A DNA stretch of 64,000 nt from assembly GCF_012070565.1 (NCBI RefSeq), contig NZ_JAAQRO010000052.1, positions 62,001-126,000 of the forward strand. The letters are read 5' to 3'. Positions 1 through 10,101 of the stretch are shown in pieces. Source of the stretch: Anaerosporobacter faecicola. GTDB taxonomy: Bacteria > Bacillota > Clostridia > Lachnospirales > Lachnospiraceae. Below the pieces are notes generated by a model, which was not told the DNA's origin, ran no database searches, and worked only from the letters and a program-made list of their open reading frames with translations. Numbering within the stretch: the first letter of the stretch is position 1; each line of letters opens with the position of its first letter. The position numbers and the translations under genes are program-made.

Positions 1-550
1 AGGACATCCCCGCATAATATGCCAGCAGCATAATTCCAAAGCTTGTTATTGGAACAATTAGAAACTGAAGAAATACGCTTGTTTTCATCTTAAATCGAGA
101 TTTTTTAGGGATTTGTTTTGCAATAGAAAACAGAATATAGGTTAGAAGTTTCATGGAGATGATTTCCATAGGAATCTTTGACAAGTTCTTTACTGTACTC
201 TTTCCTGCTAAATCTCCCGGGATTTCTAACAAAATAACAAACAAGAACTCGCTTCCTATAATAAGAACACAGGAAAAGATTAAGTACACTAGTTTTTTGT
301 AAAACTCACCAGTGAAACATATGGATAAAAAAATAAGATATATAATTGGAACAAGGAATAAATTCAACTTTGAATTGCCAAATCCATTGATTCCATATAA
401 TATTCCTATATTAATAAGAAAACAAGACCAAAAATGAACTTTTCTCTCAATGGTTCTTCTTTTTTGAAAAAAAGCATGAAAAAAATCATATACAAAATAC
501 AACTCAATTACACAACTGATCAATGCGATCAGTTTATCCAGATCGTCCAT
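1..550 (-). CDS. Membrane sensor domain of a probable GHKL histidine kinase (partial)
   Basis: The reading frame starts at an ATG at 548-550 and runs off the left edge without a stop, so only about 183 residues are seen. They form several hydrophobic segments with short charged loops, like the N-terminal membrane domain of AgrC/ComD-type peptide-sensing kinases. No catalytic residues are in view, so the kinase assignment is inference. The main support is the LytTR response regulator immediately upstream in the same direction, 69 bases away, the normal partner of such kinases. It could instead be an unrelated membrane protein. Confidence 0.55.
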   Translation of the reverse strand, partial: MDDLDKLIALISCVIELYFVYDFFHAFFQKRRTIERKVHFWSCFLINIGILYGINGFGNSKLNLFLVPIIYLIFLSICFTGEFYKKLVYLIFSCVLIIGSEFLFVILLEIPGDLAGKSTVKNLSKIPMEIISMKLLTYILFSIAKQIPKKSRFKMKTSVFLQFLIVPITSFGIMLLAYYAGMS

Positions 551-619
551 TGTGTTTCCTCCGTCAGCGAAACGAAATCTATACGAATACGTTCCATATA
601 ATTACTACTGTAAGACCAT

Positions 620-1360
620 TCAGTTATATTTATTAGACATATAATCAATAAAAGCTGTACGAAATTCTTTTACTTTGGAACGAGCAATTGATAATCGAGT
701 CCCATTGATCAGCTCTAACTCTGTTGAGGTTATCTTTGTTATGTATTTTAGATTAACGATATAACTATTATGTGCATAGCCAAAACCATGTTCTTGATAG
801 GTGTTGTACAGTTCGCTCACCTTCTCACGACAAGATACTACTATATTATCATGGGAATCGCTTCTTCCATATAGATACACGGTACTACCACGCTTTGCAA
901 CTGCTATGTATAAAATATCATCTGGCTTTAGTTTTACAATATGATTATGGGAATATCCTGCCAGTAAGGGAATGGTCCTCTTACTTTTCATCTGTTGAAG
1001 TATAACCTCTATCTCTTGCTGCAATCTTTCTTTTGTATATTCCTTCAATAAATAACGAAATGGCGTCACTTCAAAACTCTCAACTGTAGGTTTACAGACT
1101 CCCGAACAAAATACTAATATAACATCCGGGAACTCTTTTCGAAATCGTTTTGCTACCTCATGACCACCTAACATTCTCATCTGCATATCTAAAATCAATA
1201 AATGATATTCCTTTTTTCGATCAAGTTTTTCTAACAATTCTTCCCCTGAATGAAATTCAAAAAAAGTGCTATTATTCTTCATACTTTTCTCATCTAAGAT
1301 CATTGTCTTCATGTATCCAATAAATACTGGATCATCATCACATAGAATAATATTGTACAT
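620..1360 (-). CDS. LytTR-family response regulator (AgrA/VirR type)
   Basis: This 246-residue protein has a receiver domain (about 1-120) and a LytTR DNA-binding domain (about 140-240). The acidic pocket is the CDDD run near residue 8, and the phosphoacceptor is Asp58 in LLILDMQM. The C-terminal part has the LytTR features HNHIVKL and GYAHNSYIVNL. It is expected to bind DNA as a dimer after phosphorylation, probably by the truncated sensor just downstream. The ATG at 1360 has a strong AGGAGGGG ribosome site about 6 bases upstream. The signal and targets cannot be told from the sequence; I found no clear LytTR repeat pair in the 200 bases upstream. Confidence 0.88.
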   Translation of the reverse strand: MYNIILCDDDPVFIGYMKTMILDEKSMKNNSTFFEFHSGEELLEKLDRKKEYHLLILDMQMRMLGGHEVAKRFRKEFPDVILVFCSGVCKPTVESFEVTPFRYLLKEYTKERLQQEIEVILQQMKSKRTIPLLAGYSHNHIVKLKPDDILYIAVAKRGSTVYLYGRSDSHDNIVVSCREKVSELYNTYQEHGFGYAHNSYIVNLKYITKITSTELELINGTRLSIARSKVKEFRTAFIDYMSNKYN

Positions 1361-1563
1361 AGAACCCCTCCTAGCTAGCTATCTGTCTTTCATAGTATAG
1401 CAAAAAAGGGGTAAGAAGTATGTCGAAAAAACAATTAATTAATAATAATAAAAAATCTTCTACATACCCTTATGCTACATTTCGGACACCTTGTGCTTTC
1501 TTGTAACATATGGTACATAAAAGATTATTCCTGTACTACTGCTTATTAAAGACTAGCTAATTG

Positions 1564-2349
1564 TTAGTCCAGATATTCTGTGTAATTCTCTGTTTCAAGA
1601 ATCTGATTTGCCTTATCAAATTCTTCTTTGGAAGGTGGACGAACCTCTGATAAGGAATAATCTATTCCTAATTGTTCCCACTTGAACAATCCAAGTGTAT
1701 GGTATGGTAAGACTTCAAAACGTTTAACATGACTTAGCGTCTTTACAAATGCACCAAGCTTTCTTAAATCTTCTTCATCATCCGTTATTCCAGGTACTAG
1801 TACATGACGGATCCACATATCTTTTTCCTTTTCTGATAGATATTGTGCCAGTTCAAGAATGTTCTTGTTACTCCATCCGGTTAAGTCCTTATGTTTTTGT
1901 TCATCAATGTGCTTTATATCAAGCAGGATCAAATCAGTATAGGATAATAATTCATCAAATTTCTTTAGATATTCTGGATCTTTTTTAAACGGATTTCCCG
2001 ACGTATCTAGTACCGTATTGACTCCTTTACTCTTCGCAATCTTGAATAATTCAATTACAAAGTCGATCTGCAATAAGGCTTCTCCACCGCTTACCGTAAT
2101 CCCACCTTTGTCTTTCCAGTAGGTGCGGTATCTATATGCTTTCTGAAAAGCTTCCTCTGCTGTCATACATTCTCCACCATTCATATCCCATGTATCTGGA
2201 TTATGACAATATCTGCATCTCATATGGCAGCCTTTCAGAAAGAATATATAACGTACGCCAGGTCCGTCTACGGAACCGAAGCTTTCAATGGAATGAATGT
2301 AACCTTTTACTTCGCCTGTATTCTCTTGCTTTTTATTTTCTAAACCCAT
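1564..2349 (-). CDS. pflA: Pyruvate formate-lyase-activating enzyme
   Basis: A radical-SAM enzyme of 261 residues that abstracts a hydrogen from pyruvate formate-lyase to create its glycyl radical, using a [4Fe-4S] cluster and S-adenosylmethionine in the cytoplasm. The cluster motif is GCHMRCRYCHNPDTW near residues 40-54, preceded by the family-typical SVDGPGVR. VSGGEALLQ is the SAM-binding Gly-rich motif. Length is normal for PflA. It lies downstream of pflB in the same direction, separated by 175 bases that hold a hairpin with a short U tract. pflA may therefore be made at a lower level than pflB by read-through. Confidence 0.96.
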   Translation of the reverse strand: MGLENKKQENTGEVKGYIHSIESFGSVDGPGVRYIFFLKGCHMRCRYCHNPDTWDMNGGECMTAEEAFQKAYRYRTYWKDKGGITVSGGEALLQIDFVIELFKIAKSKGVNTVLDTSGNPFKKDPEYLKKFDELLSYTDLILLDIKHIDEQKHKDLTGWSNKNILELAQYLSEKEKDMWIRHVLVPGITDDEEDLRKLGAFVKTLSHVKRFEVLPYHTLGLFKWEQLGIDYSLSEVRPPSKEEFDKANQILETENYTEYLD

Positions 2350-2364
2350 ATCTTCTCACTTTCT

Positions 2365-2409
2365 AAAAATGGCAGGTAAATATCTGAAGACTCAGCATCT
2401 ACCTGCCAT
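2365..2409 (-). terminator. Intergenic hairpin with U tract between pflB and pflA
   Basis: Perfect 10-bp arms, ATGGCAGGTA (2369-2378) and TACCTGCCAT (2400-2409), enclose a 21-base loop. In the minus-strand transcript the stem is followed by five U residues. It sits after pflB and 15-20 bases before pflA, so it should act as a partial terminator or a processing/stability element. Confidence 0.6.
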
Positions 2410-2524
2410 ATTATTGCATTTACAGTATACTACATTACATACGATTAAACAGCAAAGTATTGAGATTCAATCATATATACATGTGCTCCGAACTAGATCA
2501 TTGTTCTTCCATTCTGATCAAGAA

Positions 2525-4777
2525 TTACATATGATCATGGAATGTTCTTGAGATAACGTCCATTTGTTGTTCTTTTGTAAGGTCGATGAACTTAACAGCA
2601 TAACCAGAAACACGAATTGTAAAGTTTGCATATTCTTCTTTTTCTGGATGTTCCATAGCATCGATTAATTTATCTTTACCAAATACATTTACATTTAAGT
2701 GATGTGATCCTTGTGAGAAGTATCCATCAAGAACGTTAACAAGATTTGTAATTCTTTCGTCTTCGTTATGTCCTAATGCATCTGGGTTGATTGTTTGTGT
2801 ATTAGAGATACCATCAAGTGCCCATTCATAAGGAATCTTTGCTACAGAATTTAATGAAGCAAGAAGTCCTGCATTTTCTGCACCGTAACTTGGGTTAGCA
2901 CCTGGAGATAATGGTTCACCAGCTTTACGACCATCTGGCATTGCACCAGTAGCTTTACCATAAACTACATTTGAAGTAATTGTAAGGATTGAAGTTGTTG
3001 GTTCAGAATCTCTGTAAGTATGATGTTTCTTTAATTTTGTCATGAACATATTAAGTAATTCAACAGCGATATCATCCGCACGATCATCATCATTACCGTA
3101 TCTTGGGAAATCACCTGTTACTTCATAATCAACTACAAGACCTTCTTCGTTACGGATTGTCTTAACTTTTGCGTATTTGATTGCACTAAGTGAATCTACT
3201 ACATGAGAGTATCCAGCGATACCAGTTGCGAATGTACGTCTTACATCTGTATCGATCAATGCCATTTCAGCTGCTTCATAGTAGTATTTGTCATGCATGT
3301 ATTGGATACAGTTAAGCGTATTAACATATAAACCTGCTAACCATTCCATCATTACATCATATTTCTTCATAACTTCATCATAATCTAAGTATTCAGAAGT
3401 GATTGGTTTATATTCTGGTCCAACTTGTACGAATGATTTTTCATCAATACCACCGTTGATCGCATATAATAAACATTTAGCAAGGTTTGCTCTAGCTCCG
3501 AAGAACTGCATTTCTTTACCAGTTTGTGTTGCAGATACACAACAACAAATTGAGTAATCATCACCCCATACAGGTCTCATAACATCATCATTTTCGTATT
3601 GTACAGAACTTGTATCAATTGAAATTTGAGATGCATATTTCTTGAAGTTTTCTGGTAATCTTGGAGAGTAAAGTACAGTTAAGTTTGGTTCTGGAGAAGG
3701 TCCCATGTTTTCAAGTGTATGAAGGAATCTATAGTCAGTCTTTGTAACCATAGAACGTCCATCTTGACCCATACCTGCAACTTCAAGTGTAGCCCAAACT
3801 GGGTCACCAGAGAATAATTGATTGTATGAAGGGATTCTTGCGAACTTAACCATTCTGAATTTCATTACCATATGGTCAATTAATTCTTGTGCTTCGTCTT
3901 CTGTAAGTGTTCCGTTTTCTAAATCTCTTTGGATATAGATATCAAGGAATGTAGAGATACGACCAACACTCATAGCTGCTCCGTTTTGAGTCTTAACAGC
4001 TGCTAAGTATCCGAAGTATAACCATTGAACAGCTTCTCTTGCATTCTTAGCTGGTGCAGAGATATCAAAACCATAAGATTCAGCCATTTTCTTCATTGCT
4101 GCTAATGCTCTATATTGTTCAAAAATTTCTTCTTTTTGACGAATTACTTCATCAGTCATTACTCCACAACCAGTGTTATCATGATCTTTTGCTTTTTGTT
4201 CCATTAAATAGTCAATACCATATAGAGCAACTCTTCTGTAGTCACCTACGATACGACCACGACCATAAGTATCTGGAAGTCCAGTGATGATCTTATTGTG
4301 ACGAGCTTTTCTAATTTCTGGAGTATATACATCAAAAACTCCTTGGTTATGTGTTTTATGATATTCTGTAAATATTTTATGTAACTCTTTGTTTGGTTCA
4401 TATCCATAAGTTGAACAAGCTTCTTCAGCCATCTTAATTCCACCAAAAGGCATGAATGCTCTCTTTAATGGTTTATCTGTTTGAAGACCTACAACTTTTT
4501 CAAGATCTTTGTCAGCTTCGTTTATATATCCTGGAGCATGTGAAGTGATGCTAGATACGATATCAGTATCCATATCTAAAACGCCACCTTTGGCTCTTTC
4601 TTCTTTTTGAAGTTCTTGGAGTTTTCCCCAAAGTTTGTTTGTTGCATCTGTTGGATTAGCTAAGAATGAAGCATCTCCTTCATAAGGTTTGTAATTGTTT
4701 TGGATGAAATCTCTTGTGTTGATTTCTTCTTTCCAAAGTCTTCCTTCGAAGCCTTTCCACTGTTCTCTTTCTACCAT
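2525..4777 (-). CDS. pflB: Pyruvate formate-lyase (formate C-acetyltransferase)
   Basis: Converts pyruvate and CoA to acetyl-CoA and formate, the key step of mixed-acid fermentation. The glycyl-radical residue is Gly725 in RVSGYAVKF near the C-terminus, and the catalytic cysteine pair lies in YSICCCVSA in mid-protein. I start it at the ATG at 4777, which gives 750 residues, the usual length, and begins [10 protein letters not shown]. An AGGAGG sits 7-8 bases upstream. The open frame continues 25 codons further, but those codons look like leader DNA. About 340 bases of A+T-rich sequence separate it from the terminator of the previous operon and should hold its promoter. No convincing Rex or FNR site was found there. 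Confidence 0.97.
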   Translation of the reverse strand: MVEREQWKGFEGRLWKEEINTRDFIQNNYKPYEGDASFLANPTDATNKLWGKLQELQKEERAKGGVLDMDTDIVSSITSHAPGYINEADKDLEKVVGLQTDKPLKRAFMPFGGIKMAEEACSTYGYEPNKELHKIFTEYHKTHNQGVFDVYTPEIRKARHNKIITGLPDTYGRGRIVGDYRRVALYGIDYLMEQKAKDHDNTGCGVMTDEVIRQKEEIFEQYRALAAMKKMAESYGFDISAPAKNAREAVQWLYFGYLAAVKTQNGAAMSVGRISTFLDIYIQRDLENGTLTEDEAQELIDHMVMKFRMVKFARIPSYNQLFSGDPVWATLEVAGMGQDGRSMVTKTDYRFLHTLENMGPSPEPNLTVLYSPRLPENFKKYASQISIDTSSVQYENDDVMRPVWGDDYSICCCVSATQTGKEMQFFGARANLAKCLLYAINGGIDEKSFVQVGPEYKPITSEYLDYDEVMKKYDVMMEWLAGLYVNTLNCIQYMHDKYYYEAAEMALIDTDVRRTFATGIAGYSHVVDSLSAIKYAKVKTIRNEEGLVVDYEVTGDFPRYGNDDDRADDIAVELLNMFMTKLKKHHTYRDSEPTTSILTITSNVVYGKATGAMPDGRKAGEPLSPGANPSYGAENAGLLASLNSVAKIPYEWALDGISNTQTINPDALGHNEDERITNLVNVLDGYFSQGSHHLNVNVFGKDKLIDAMEHPEKEEYANFTIRVSGYAVKFIDLTKEQQMDVISRTFHDHM

Positions 4778-5121
4778 TTGAATGTCCTCCTGTTGCAGTT
4801 GAACGTATGTATATTGTATACATGTCGTACGCAAGCAATACGTTTTTAACAATTAATTATATTATCTTTAAGCGAGGAAATAGTAACACTTTATTCACAC
4901 AAAAGCAAAACATTTTTTTCCAGTACTTAATAAAATACAATCCTTGCATAGACAATTTCTCCAATTTACGACAAACTGTTATTACTTATCATAACTTTAT
5001 ATTCTTTTTTTTTAAAATTGTTTATAATTTTAAGTTTTTCCTAAAAATTCTAAACAATTCAAAAATAACATACTACGACGATTTATAGGATAAAACATCC
5101 TAAATGGTTTGACGAATTCTC
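4778..5121. other. Leader and promoter region of pflB, no gene
   Basis: A very A+T-rich stretch between the pflB start and the terminator of the glucosidase operon. On the minus strand there are several TATAAT-like runs, for example near 4855-4865, but none has a good -35 at 17 bases, so I do not name a promoter. The open frames here are short and low in complexity. Confidence 0.5.
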
Positions 5122-5166
5122 AAAAAAAACGACCAGACAAAATCAAAAGAAAATTTTGCCTGGTCG
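5122..5166 (-). terminator. Intrinsic terminator of the glucosidase operon
   Basis: A 14-bp stem (5130-5143 with 5153-5166, one G-U pair) with a 9-base loop is followed in the minus transcript by eight U residues. It lies 55 bases after the glucosidase stop codon. Confidence 0.93.
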
Positions 5167-5220
5167 CATATATGCTGCTATATTTGTATTTTTCGCATAA
5201 TTATTCATTTGCTACATTCT

Positions 5221-6876
5221 TTATTCTTGATACACCAATGCCTCATAGGGTTGAAGTATTCCCTTCTTATGCTCTTCATAATTGGAGATTATTAGCTTCT
5301 TTCCTGTCAGATTGGCATACTTACATGTAACTTCCTGTTCTGAAAAATTACATAAAATCGTCCACTCTTTGCCATAATAATTTCGTTTGTAAGCAAAGAT
5401 GTCCTTATGATTTGGTAACAACAATTTATAATGTCCGTACACCATAATCTTGTTCATGTGACGTAATCGGATTAATTGTTGATAATAATAAAATAGAGAA
5501 TCCGTTCTCTCTAATTGCTCTTTCGCATTAATCTCCTTATAATTCGGATTCACTGCGATCCATGGTGTTCCCGTGGAAAAACCTGCATTCATCGTTGTAT
5601 CCCACTGCATCGGTGTTCTGGCATTGTCTCTTCCTCGAGCACGGATACAATCCATCATTTGGTCATTTGAATAGATACCATTTTCGGTTAATTCTGCATA
5701 ATAATGCAATGTCTCAATATCTCTACACTGTGTAAGATCTTCAAATGGGAAATTCGTCATACCAAGTTCTTCGCCTTGATAGACATAGGGGGTTCCCTGC
5801 ATCATATGCATACAAGTTGCTAGCATCTTCGCCGAACGTTCACGGTATTCTGGTCGATCATCTCCAAATCTTGAAACACTTCTTGGCTGGTCATGATTTC
5901 CAAAGAACAAGCTATTCCAAGCTTTTCCCTCCAAACCAGTCTGCCATTTGGATAAGACACGTTTTAAATCCAAAAGATTATATCGTTTTGTGGTCCATTT
6001 TCCATACTTTTCTTCATCAATGCACATATGTTCAAATTGAAACACCATGTTTAGTTCTTTTCCATTGGTATTGGCATATTTCTTTGCTTCCGTTAGGGTA
6101 ACTCCAGCTGCTTCTCCCACTGTCATAATGTCATATTTTGATAGGACTTCTCGGTTCATCTCCTGGATGTAATCATGAACTTTTGGTCCGTTCATAATGT
6201 AAGGCCAACCATTTCCATACAAGCCTCCATCTTTCTTGCCATCTGGGAATGTCTGTACTTTCGAGATCATACTGATCACATCAAACCGAAAGCCATCGAC
6301 CCCCTTCTCACACCACCAAGTCATCATATCATAGAGAGACTTCCGTACCCTGGCTTCTTCCCAGTTCAAATCTGGTTGTTCTTTGGAAAAACAATGCAGA
6401 TAATACATATCTGTGGCGGTATCGTATTCCCACGCCGAACCTCCAAACATAGCCCCCCAATTATTAGGTTCACTACCTTTCTGCCCTTTTCTCCAGATGT
6501 AGTAATTTCGATATGGATTATTGACAGTACTTCGACTTTCTATAAACCAAGGATGTTCATTGGAAGTATGATTGAGTACCAGATCCATTACAATCTTCAG
6601 TCCTCTTTGATGTGCCTGCTCTAAGAGTCGATCAAAATCCTCCATCGTACCAAATTCGTCCAATATATCTTGGTAATCCGATATATCATATCCATTATCG
6701 GCTCCGGGAGATTTATAAACTGGTGAAATCCATAGGACATCCACTCCAAGTTCTTTCAGATAATCTAGTTTTGATGTAATACCGTTAAGATCTCCAATTC
6801 CATCTCCATTGCTGTCCATGAAACTCCTTGGGTAGATCTGATATACCACACTTTCTTTCCACCATACTTTACTCAT
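5221..6876 (-). CDS. malL: GH13 alpha-glucosidase (oligo-1,6-glucosidase type)
   Basis: A cytoplasmic (beta/alpha)8-barrel glycosidase of 551 residues that should release glucose from short alpha-glucosides brought in by the adjacent ABC importer. GH13 regions visible in order are DLVLNHTSNEHPWF, the nucleophile Asp in GFRFDVISM, the acid/base Glu in TVGEAAG and the transition-state Asp in FFGNHDQPR. QPDLNWE is typical of the GH13_31 group (oligo-1,6-glucosidase, alpha-glucosidase, trehalose-6-phosphate hydrolase). The ABC importer gives an unphosphorylated substrate, so trehalose-6-phosphate hydrolase is less likely. I use the second ATG (6876), since AGAGG lies 7 bases before it and only 1 base before the first ATG. 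Confidence 0.9.
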   Translation of the reverse strand: MSKVWWKESVVYQIYPRSFMDSNGDGIGDLNGITSKLDYLKELGVDVLWISPVYKSPGADNGYDISDYQDILDEFGTMEDFDRLLEQAHQRGLKIVMDLVLNHTSNEHPWFIESRSTVNNPYRNYYIWRKGQKGSEPNNWGAMFGGSAWEYDTATDMYYLHCFSKEQPDLNWEEARVRKSLYDMMTWWCEKGVDGFRFDVISMISKVQTFPDGKKDGGLYGNGWPYIMNGPKVHDYIQEMNREVLSKYDIMTVGEAAGVTLTEAKKYANTNGKELNMVFQFEHMCIDEEKYGKWTTKRYNLLDLKRVLSKWQTGLEGKAWNSLFFGNHDQPRSVSRFGDDRPEYRERSAKMLATCMHMMQGTPYVYQGEELGMTNFPFEDLTQCRDIETLHYYAELTENGIYSNDQMMDCIRARGRDNARTPMQWDTTMNAGFSTGTPWIAVNPNYKEINAKEQLERTDSLFYYYQQLIRLRHMNKIMVYGHYKLLLPNHKDIFAYKRNYYGKEWTILCNFSEQEVTCKYANLTGKKLIISNYEEHKKGILQPYEALVYQE

Positions 6877-6889
6877 ATTCATACCTCTT

Positions 6890-7735
6890 CTACTGTTTTA
6901 CAGCTCCCGATACTACTCCTGAGATGATCCATTTTTGGCAGAATATATACACTACCAAGATTGGAAGAATAACTAGAAGATAGGATGCAAAAGCTAAATT
7001 ATACTGTGTTGTAAACTGTCCTTGGAATACATACTGGGACAGTTGTAATGTCTGTTGTTCTGGTTTCGATAACAGGATCAATGGCATCAAAAAATCATTC
7101 CACGTCCACATAAAAGACAAGATGGCAACTGTGGCGGTCATTGGTTTTAACATCGGGAAGATTACTCTTGTAAATGTTTGCAATGGACTAGCGCCATCTA
7201 TGGTTGCTGCTTCATCAATCGCTTCTGGTATCGATTTGATATATCCAGAATAGAGAAAAATATTCATTGGTAATCCAAATATTATATAGAGGAACGTAAT
7301 TCCACCAATGTTATCCACATGGAATAGAGCTGCTTGTTTGACAAGGGGAAGCATCAGCACACTAAAAGGGATAAACATTGCACTAATGAAGTAATAATAC
7401 ATCCCCTTGAAAAACTTGCTCTTTTTATAATTTCTCGTTATTGCGTAGGAGACTGCTGAATTCGTAATGATTGTAAATACCAGATTAATTACGGTAATAA
7501 ACAAGGTATTACGAAATTTCAATGGATAGTTGGTCATCTTCCATGCTTCCGCAAAGTTACTAAAATTCAGTTTCTTTGGAAATGCAAGAAGATTTACCAT
7601 ATCACTAGGATCACGTAAAGCAATGGATATGGTCAGATATAGAGGAAACAAGATCAATCCTGCTGCCACCACCATTAAGATAATGGTAATTGGCCAATTT
7701 ACTTTTTCTTTATGTAGTTTCGTTCTATGGGTCAT
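6890..7735 (-). CDS. Sugar ABC transporter permease (MalG/CUT1 family)
   Basis: A 281-residue inner-membrane permease with about six transmembrane segments. The conserved cytoplasmic EAA loop is visible as EAIDEAATIDGASPLQTFTRV, the site that docks the ATPase. It overlaps the upstream permease by four bases (ATGA), showing translational coupling, and lies 13 bases before the glucosidase. No ATPase gene is in this operon, so a shared MsmK/MalK-type ATPase elsewhere in the genome is expected, as is common for CUT1 systems in Firmicutes. Confidence 0.92.
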   Translation of the reverse strand: MTHRTKLHKEKVNWPITIILMVVAAGLILFPLYLTISIALRDPSDMVNLLAFPKKLNFSNFAEAWKMTNYPLKFRNTLFITVINLVFTIITNSAVSYAITRNYKKSKFFKGMYYYFISAMFIPFSVLMLPLVKQAALFHVDNIGGITFLYIIFGLPMNIFLYSGYIKSIPEAIDEAATIDGASPLQTFTRVIFPMLKPMTATVAILSFMWTWNDFLMPLILLSKPEQQTLQLSQYVFQGQFTTQYNLAFASYLLVILPILVVYIFCQKWIISGVVSGAVKQ

Positions 7736-8607
7736 CCGTTGATCGTCTCCTCTCTCTTATCTAAAACCTTGAGCTGAATGATAGATATGACTACGATTAC
7801 CACAAACATCATCACCGCATTGGCTGATTGATAAGCAAATTGTCCACCAGAAAATCCTTTTTTGTATATCAGAACCGATATGGTCGTTGTTAAGGTTCCT
7901 GGACCACCATCCGTCATAGCCATTACCTGGTCAAATGCCATCAGATATCCTCTAGCACTTAAAACCATATTGATTGTAAAAAATGGAGCAATCAGAGGGA
8001 AGGTTATCTTCATAAATCGCTTGAAGCCAACTGCACCATCAAGGTTTGCTGCTTCATAGATGTCTTGATCTACAGTTTGTAAACCAGCTAGATAGATCAA
8101 TACGTTAAATGCCAAGGATTGCCATACAGTTACAAATAACACGCCAATCCAAGCTTGGTTTGTTCCTAGGATATTCAAACGTAGCGCTTCGATTCCCAAC
8201 TGTTCCCCTACCATAGGAAGAATATTGGAGAATACGAATTTGAAAACAAAACTAATAATCAAGGTTCCTAACATATAAGGAATAAAATAAATCGCTTTCA
8301 ACACATTTCTGCATTTGATTTTCGCATTCAATCCACTGGCGATCAATAAGCCGATCACATTTACAAGGATCGTCGCACATATAGCAAGTTTAAAAGTGAA
8401 TAGATAGGAAGAATAGATATTCTTATCGGAAAATATATGGGTGTAGTTTCGTAACCCTACCAAATTCCAGGTACCATATCCTTTCCAATCGGTAAAACTA
8501 TAGAATACGCCTTGCAGAAATGGGATGGTATGGAATATGAAAAATAGTATTGCCATAGGAATTACCATTGCATAGAACGTCAAGCTAATACGTTTTTTCT
8601 TCTTCAT
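7732..8607 (-). CDS. Sugar ABC transporter permease (MalF/CUT1 family)
   Basis: A 291-residue membrane protein that would form a heterodimeric channel with the following permease. The EAA loop appears as DIYEAANLDGAVGFKRFMKI. The N-terminus begins with a lysine-arginine cluster and then a hydrophobic segment, as in UgpA/LacF-like permeases, without the long periplasmic loop of E. coli MalF. It lies 20 bases after the binding protein gene. Confidence 0.92.
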   Translation of the reverse strand: MKKKKRISLTFYAMVIPMAILFFIFHTIPFLQGVFYSFTDWKGYGTWNLVGLRNYTHIFSDKNIYSSYLFTFKLAICATILVNVIGLLIASGLNAKIKCRNVLKAIYFIPYMLGTLIISFVFKFVFSNILPMVGEQLGIEALRLNILGTNQAWIGVLFVTVWQSLAFNVLIYLAGLQTVDQDIYEAANLDGAVGFKRFMKITFPLIAPFFTINMVLSARGYLMAFDQVMAMTDGGPGTLTTTISVLIYKKGFSGGQFAYQSANAVMMFVVIVVISIIQLKVLDKREETING

Positions 8608-8627
8608 AACTTCCCCCTCTTTACCTA

Positions 8628-9968
8628 TTAATCTACATTTGTTGCATCATACTGCTCATCACAATTTTTCAAAGTAGCGGTGATATTCTCATCATCTGCC
8701 ATACCATTCATATAATTTAATGCAAACTCAGAAAGGATTGCAGAAAGATCAAATCCAGATGGATAGTAATGGTCTGGGAAGTTGGCTACTTTACCACTTG
8801 CAATATCAGCTTTTACACCTGCAACTGTTATATTACTTTGTTCTACACCTTTTACTGCTGAGAAAGCAAATTGGTCTTCAATATATTGGCTCGCATTCTC
8901 TTGTTCAATCATAAATGCGATGAAATCTTTTGCAATATCAATGTGTTTGCTTTGATTTGATATGGTGAACAATACATCAACTCCAGATGTTACATAGTTT
9001 TTGTTCGTATCATTGGTACCTGGGAATGCAAACATATTAACTTTAATATCTGGATTTGTCTTCTTGAATTCGGAGATTGCCCAGTTACCATTAATCATCA
9101 TGGCTGCTTCTCCATTAGCAAATGCTTTGTTGCCATCATCATACGTCGTACCCATAAAATCCGTCTGTGCGTAATTCATAATCTGAATATACTTCTGCAA
9201 TAATTCTGTAAATTCTGCAGTCGCACCAAAAGAAACATTTCCTGCTTTTCTTTCGTCATTAAAATTCTCTGCTGCTAGATCTGGAGCTAGGCTGTTCCAG
9301 GTTGGTAAACAAGTCCATGCATCTGCAAATGTCAATTCAAATGGTTGGATACCTGCTGCTTTCAATTTTTCAATTACTTGAACAAATTCATCCCAAGTAG
9401 TTGGTACTTCAACTCCTGCTTTTGCGAACAGGTCTTCATTGTATAGGATACCTGAAGCATTGGTTGCATAAGGAATACCATAAGCAACTTGTTCCTTATC
9501 TTTGTTCACATCATAAACCATACTCATATAAGATTCTTGAATATTACTTACAAAACCTTCATTACTAAGATCTTCTAACATTCCAGCACTTTGTACTTCT
9601 GTATAGGTTGTATCACCGCCCATTGCAATAATATCAGGCATGTCACCTTTTGTCATTCTAGTGGTTAATACGGTCTTTGCTTCTGCTGGAGCATTGATGG
9701 TGATTGTTACATTCGGATTTTTCTCCGTATATTTATCTGCAAGTGTTTGTAGGATCATACTATTTTCTGTCTTCGTAGAAAACAGTTCAATCTTTCCACT
9801 CAACGAACTCTCTTCCTCTGTTGATGAAGAATTGCCTTCTGCCGAAGTGGTTTTCTCTGTTGTATTCGATTTCTTGTTATTATTGTTCTTACTTCCACAA
9901 CCAGTTAATGTACTACATACTAAGGTAAATGATAAACACAATACGATAGCTTTTTTAATGACTTTCAT
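8628..9968 (-). CDS. Sugar-binding lipoprotein of the ABC importer
   Basis: An extracytoplasmic solute-binding protein (family 1) of 446 residues. A lysine-rich start and hydrophobic core lead to the lipobox LTGC with lipidated Cys24. A Ser/Asn/Thr-rich linker follows before the folded domain. Family features include GGDTTYTEVQSAGMLEDLS and the AMMINGNWAISEF segment. The start is the ATG at 9968, which has AAAGGAGG upstream; an earlier in-frame ATG at 10001 lacks a ribosome site. It is the first gene of the importer operon, with its own promoter and operator in the 200 bases upstream. The substrate is probably an alpha-glucoside, judged only from the linked glucosidase. Confidence 0.93.
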   Translation of the reverse strand: MKVIKKAIVLCLSFTLVCSTLTGCGSKNNNNKKSNTTEKTTSAEGNSSSTEEESSLSGKIELFSTKTENSMILQTLADKYTEKNPNVTITINAPAEAKTVLTTRMTKGDMPDIIAMGGDTTYTEVQSAGMLEDLSNEGFVSNIQESYMSMVYDVNKDKEQVAYGIPYATNASGILYNEDLFAKAGVEVPTTWDEFVQVIEKLKAAGIQPFELTFADAWTCLPTWNSLAPDLAAENFNDERKAGNVSFGATAEFTELLQKYIQIMNYAQTDFMGTTYDDGNKAFANGEAAMMINGNWAISEFKKTNPDIKVNMFAFPGTNDTNKNYVTSGVDVLFTISNQSKHIDIAKDFIAFMIEQENASQYIEDQFAFSAVKGVEQSNITVAGVKADIASGKVANFPDHYYPSGFDLSAILSEFALNYMNGMADDENITATLKNCDEQYDATNVD

Positions 9969-10009
9969 AATTAACTTCCTCCTTTTAATCATGGAAAACA
10001 TACTAAGAT

Positions 10010-10025
10010 TGTGCTGCGCAACACA
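10010..10025. promoter_or_regulatory. Probable LacI-type operator in the importer leader
   Basis: The 16-base sequence TGTGCTGCGCAACACA is a near-perfect palindrome around a central GCGC, with one mismatched pair. It begins about 10 bases downstream of the expected transcription start of the binding protein gene, a normal position for a repressor block. The adjacent LacI-type gene is the obvious candidate binder. Confidence 0.68.
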
Positions 10026-10042
10026 TTTCCTTTACAATTTTC

Positions 10043-10071
10043 ATTATAGCTATTATAGGAAATATTATCAA
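10043..10071 (-). promoter_or_regulatory. Sigma-A promoter of the sugar importer operon
   Basis: On the minus strand TTGATA (10066-10071) is followed after exactly 17 bases by TATAAT (10043-10048). Transcription would start near 10036 and read into the binding protein gene at 9968. Confidence 0.78.
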
Positions 10072-10074
10072 ATG

Positions 10075-10088
10075 GTTTCCTTGGAAAC
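10075..10088. promoter_or_regulatory. Short palindrome upstream of the importer -35 box
   Basis: GTTTCC, two T bases, then GGAAAC form a 6-bp inverted repeat just upstream of the -35 element. It could be a second operator that allows looping, or the binding site of another regulator. It does not fit the CcpA cre consensus. Confidence 0.4.
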
Positions 10089-10101
10089 TATACAATTTGC
10101 C

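Noticed and set aside
4777-4852. Longer N-terminus for PflB
   Set aside because: The extra 25 codons lie upstream of a strong ribosome site and do not fit the family N-terminus.
4880-4920. Rex or FNR operator upstream of pflB
   Set aside because: A TTGTGTGAA-like stretch exists on the minus strand, but the second half-site does not match and no symmetric site is seen.
5745-6624. Plus-strand open frames opposite the glucosidase gene
   Set aside because: They are shadows of the minus-strand coding sequence, without ribosome sites or protein features.
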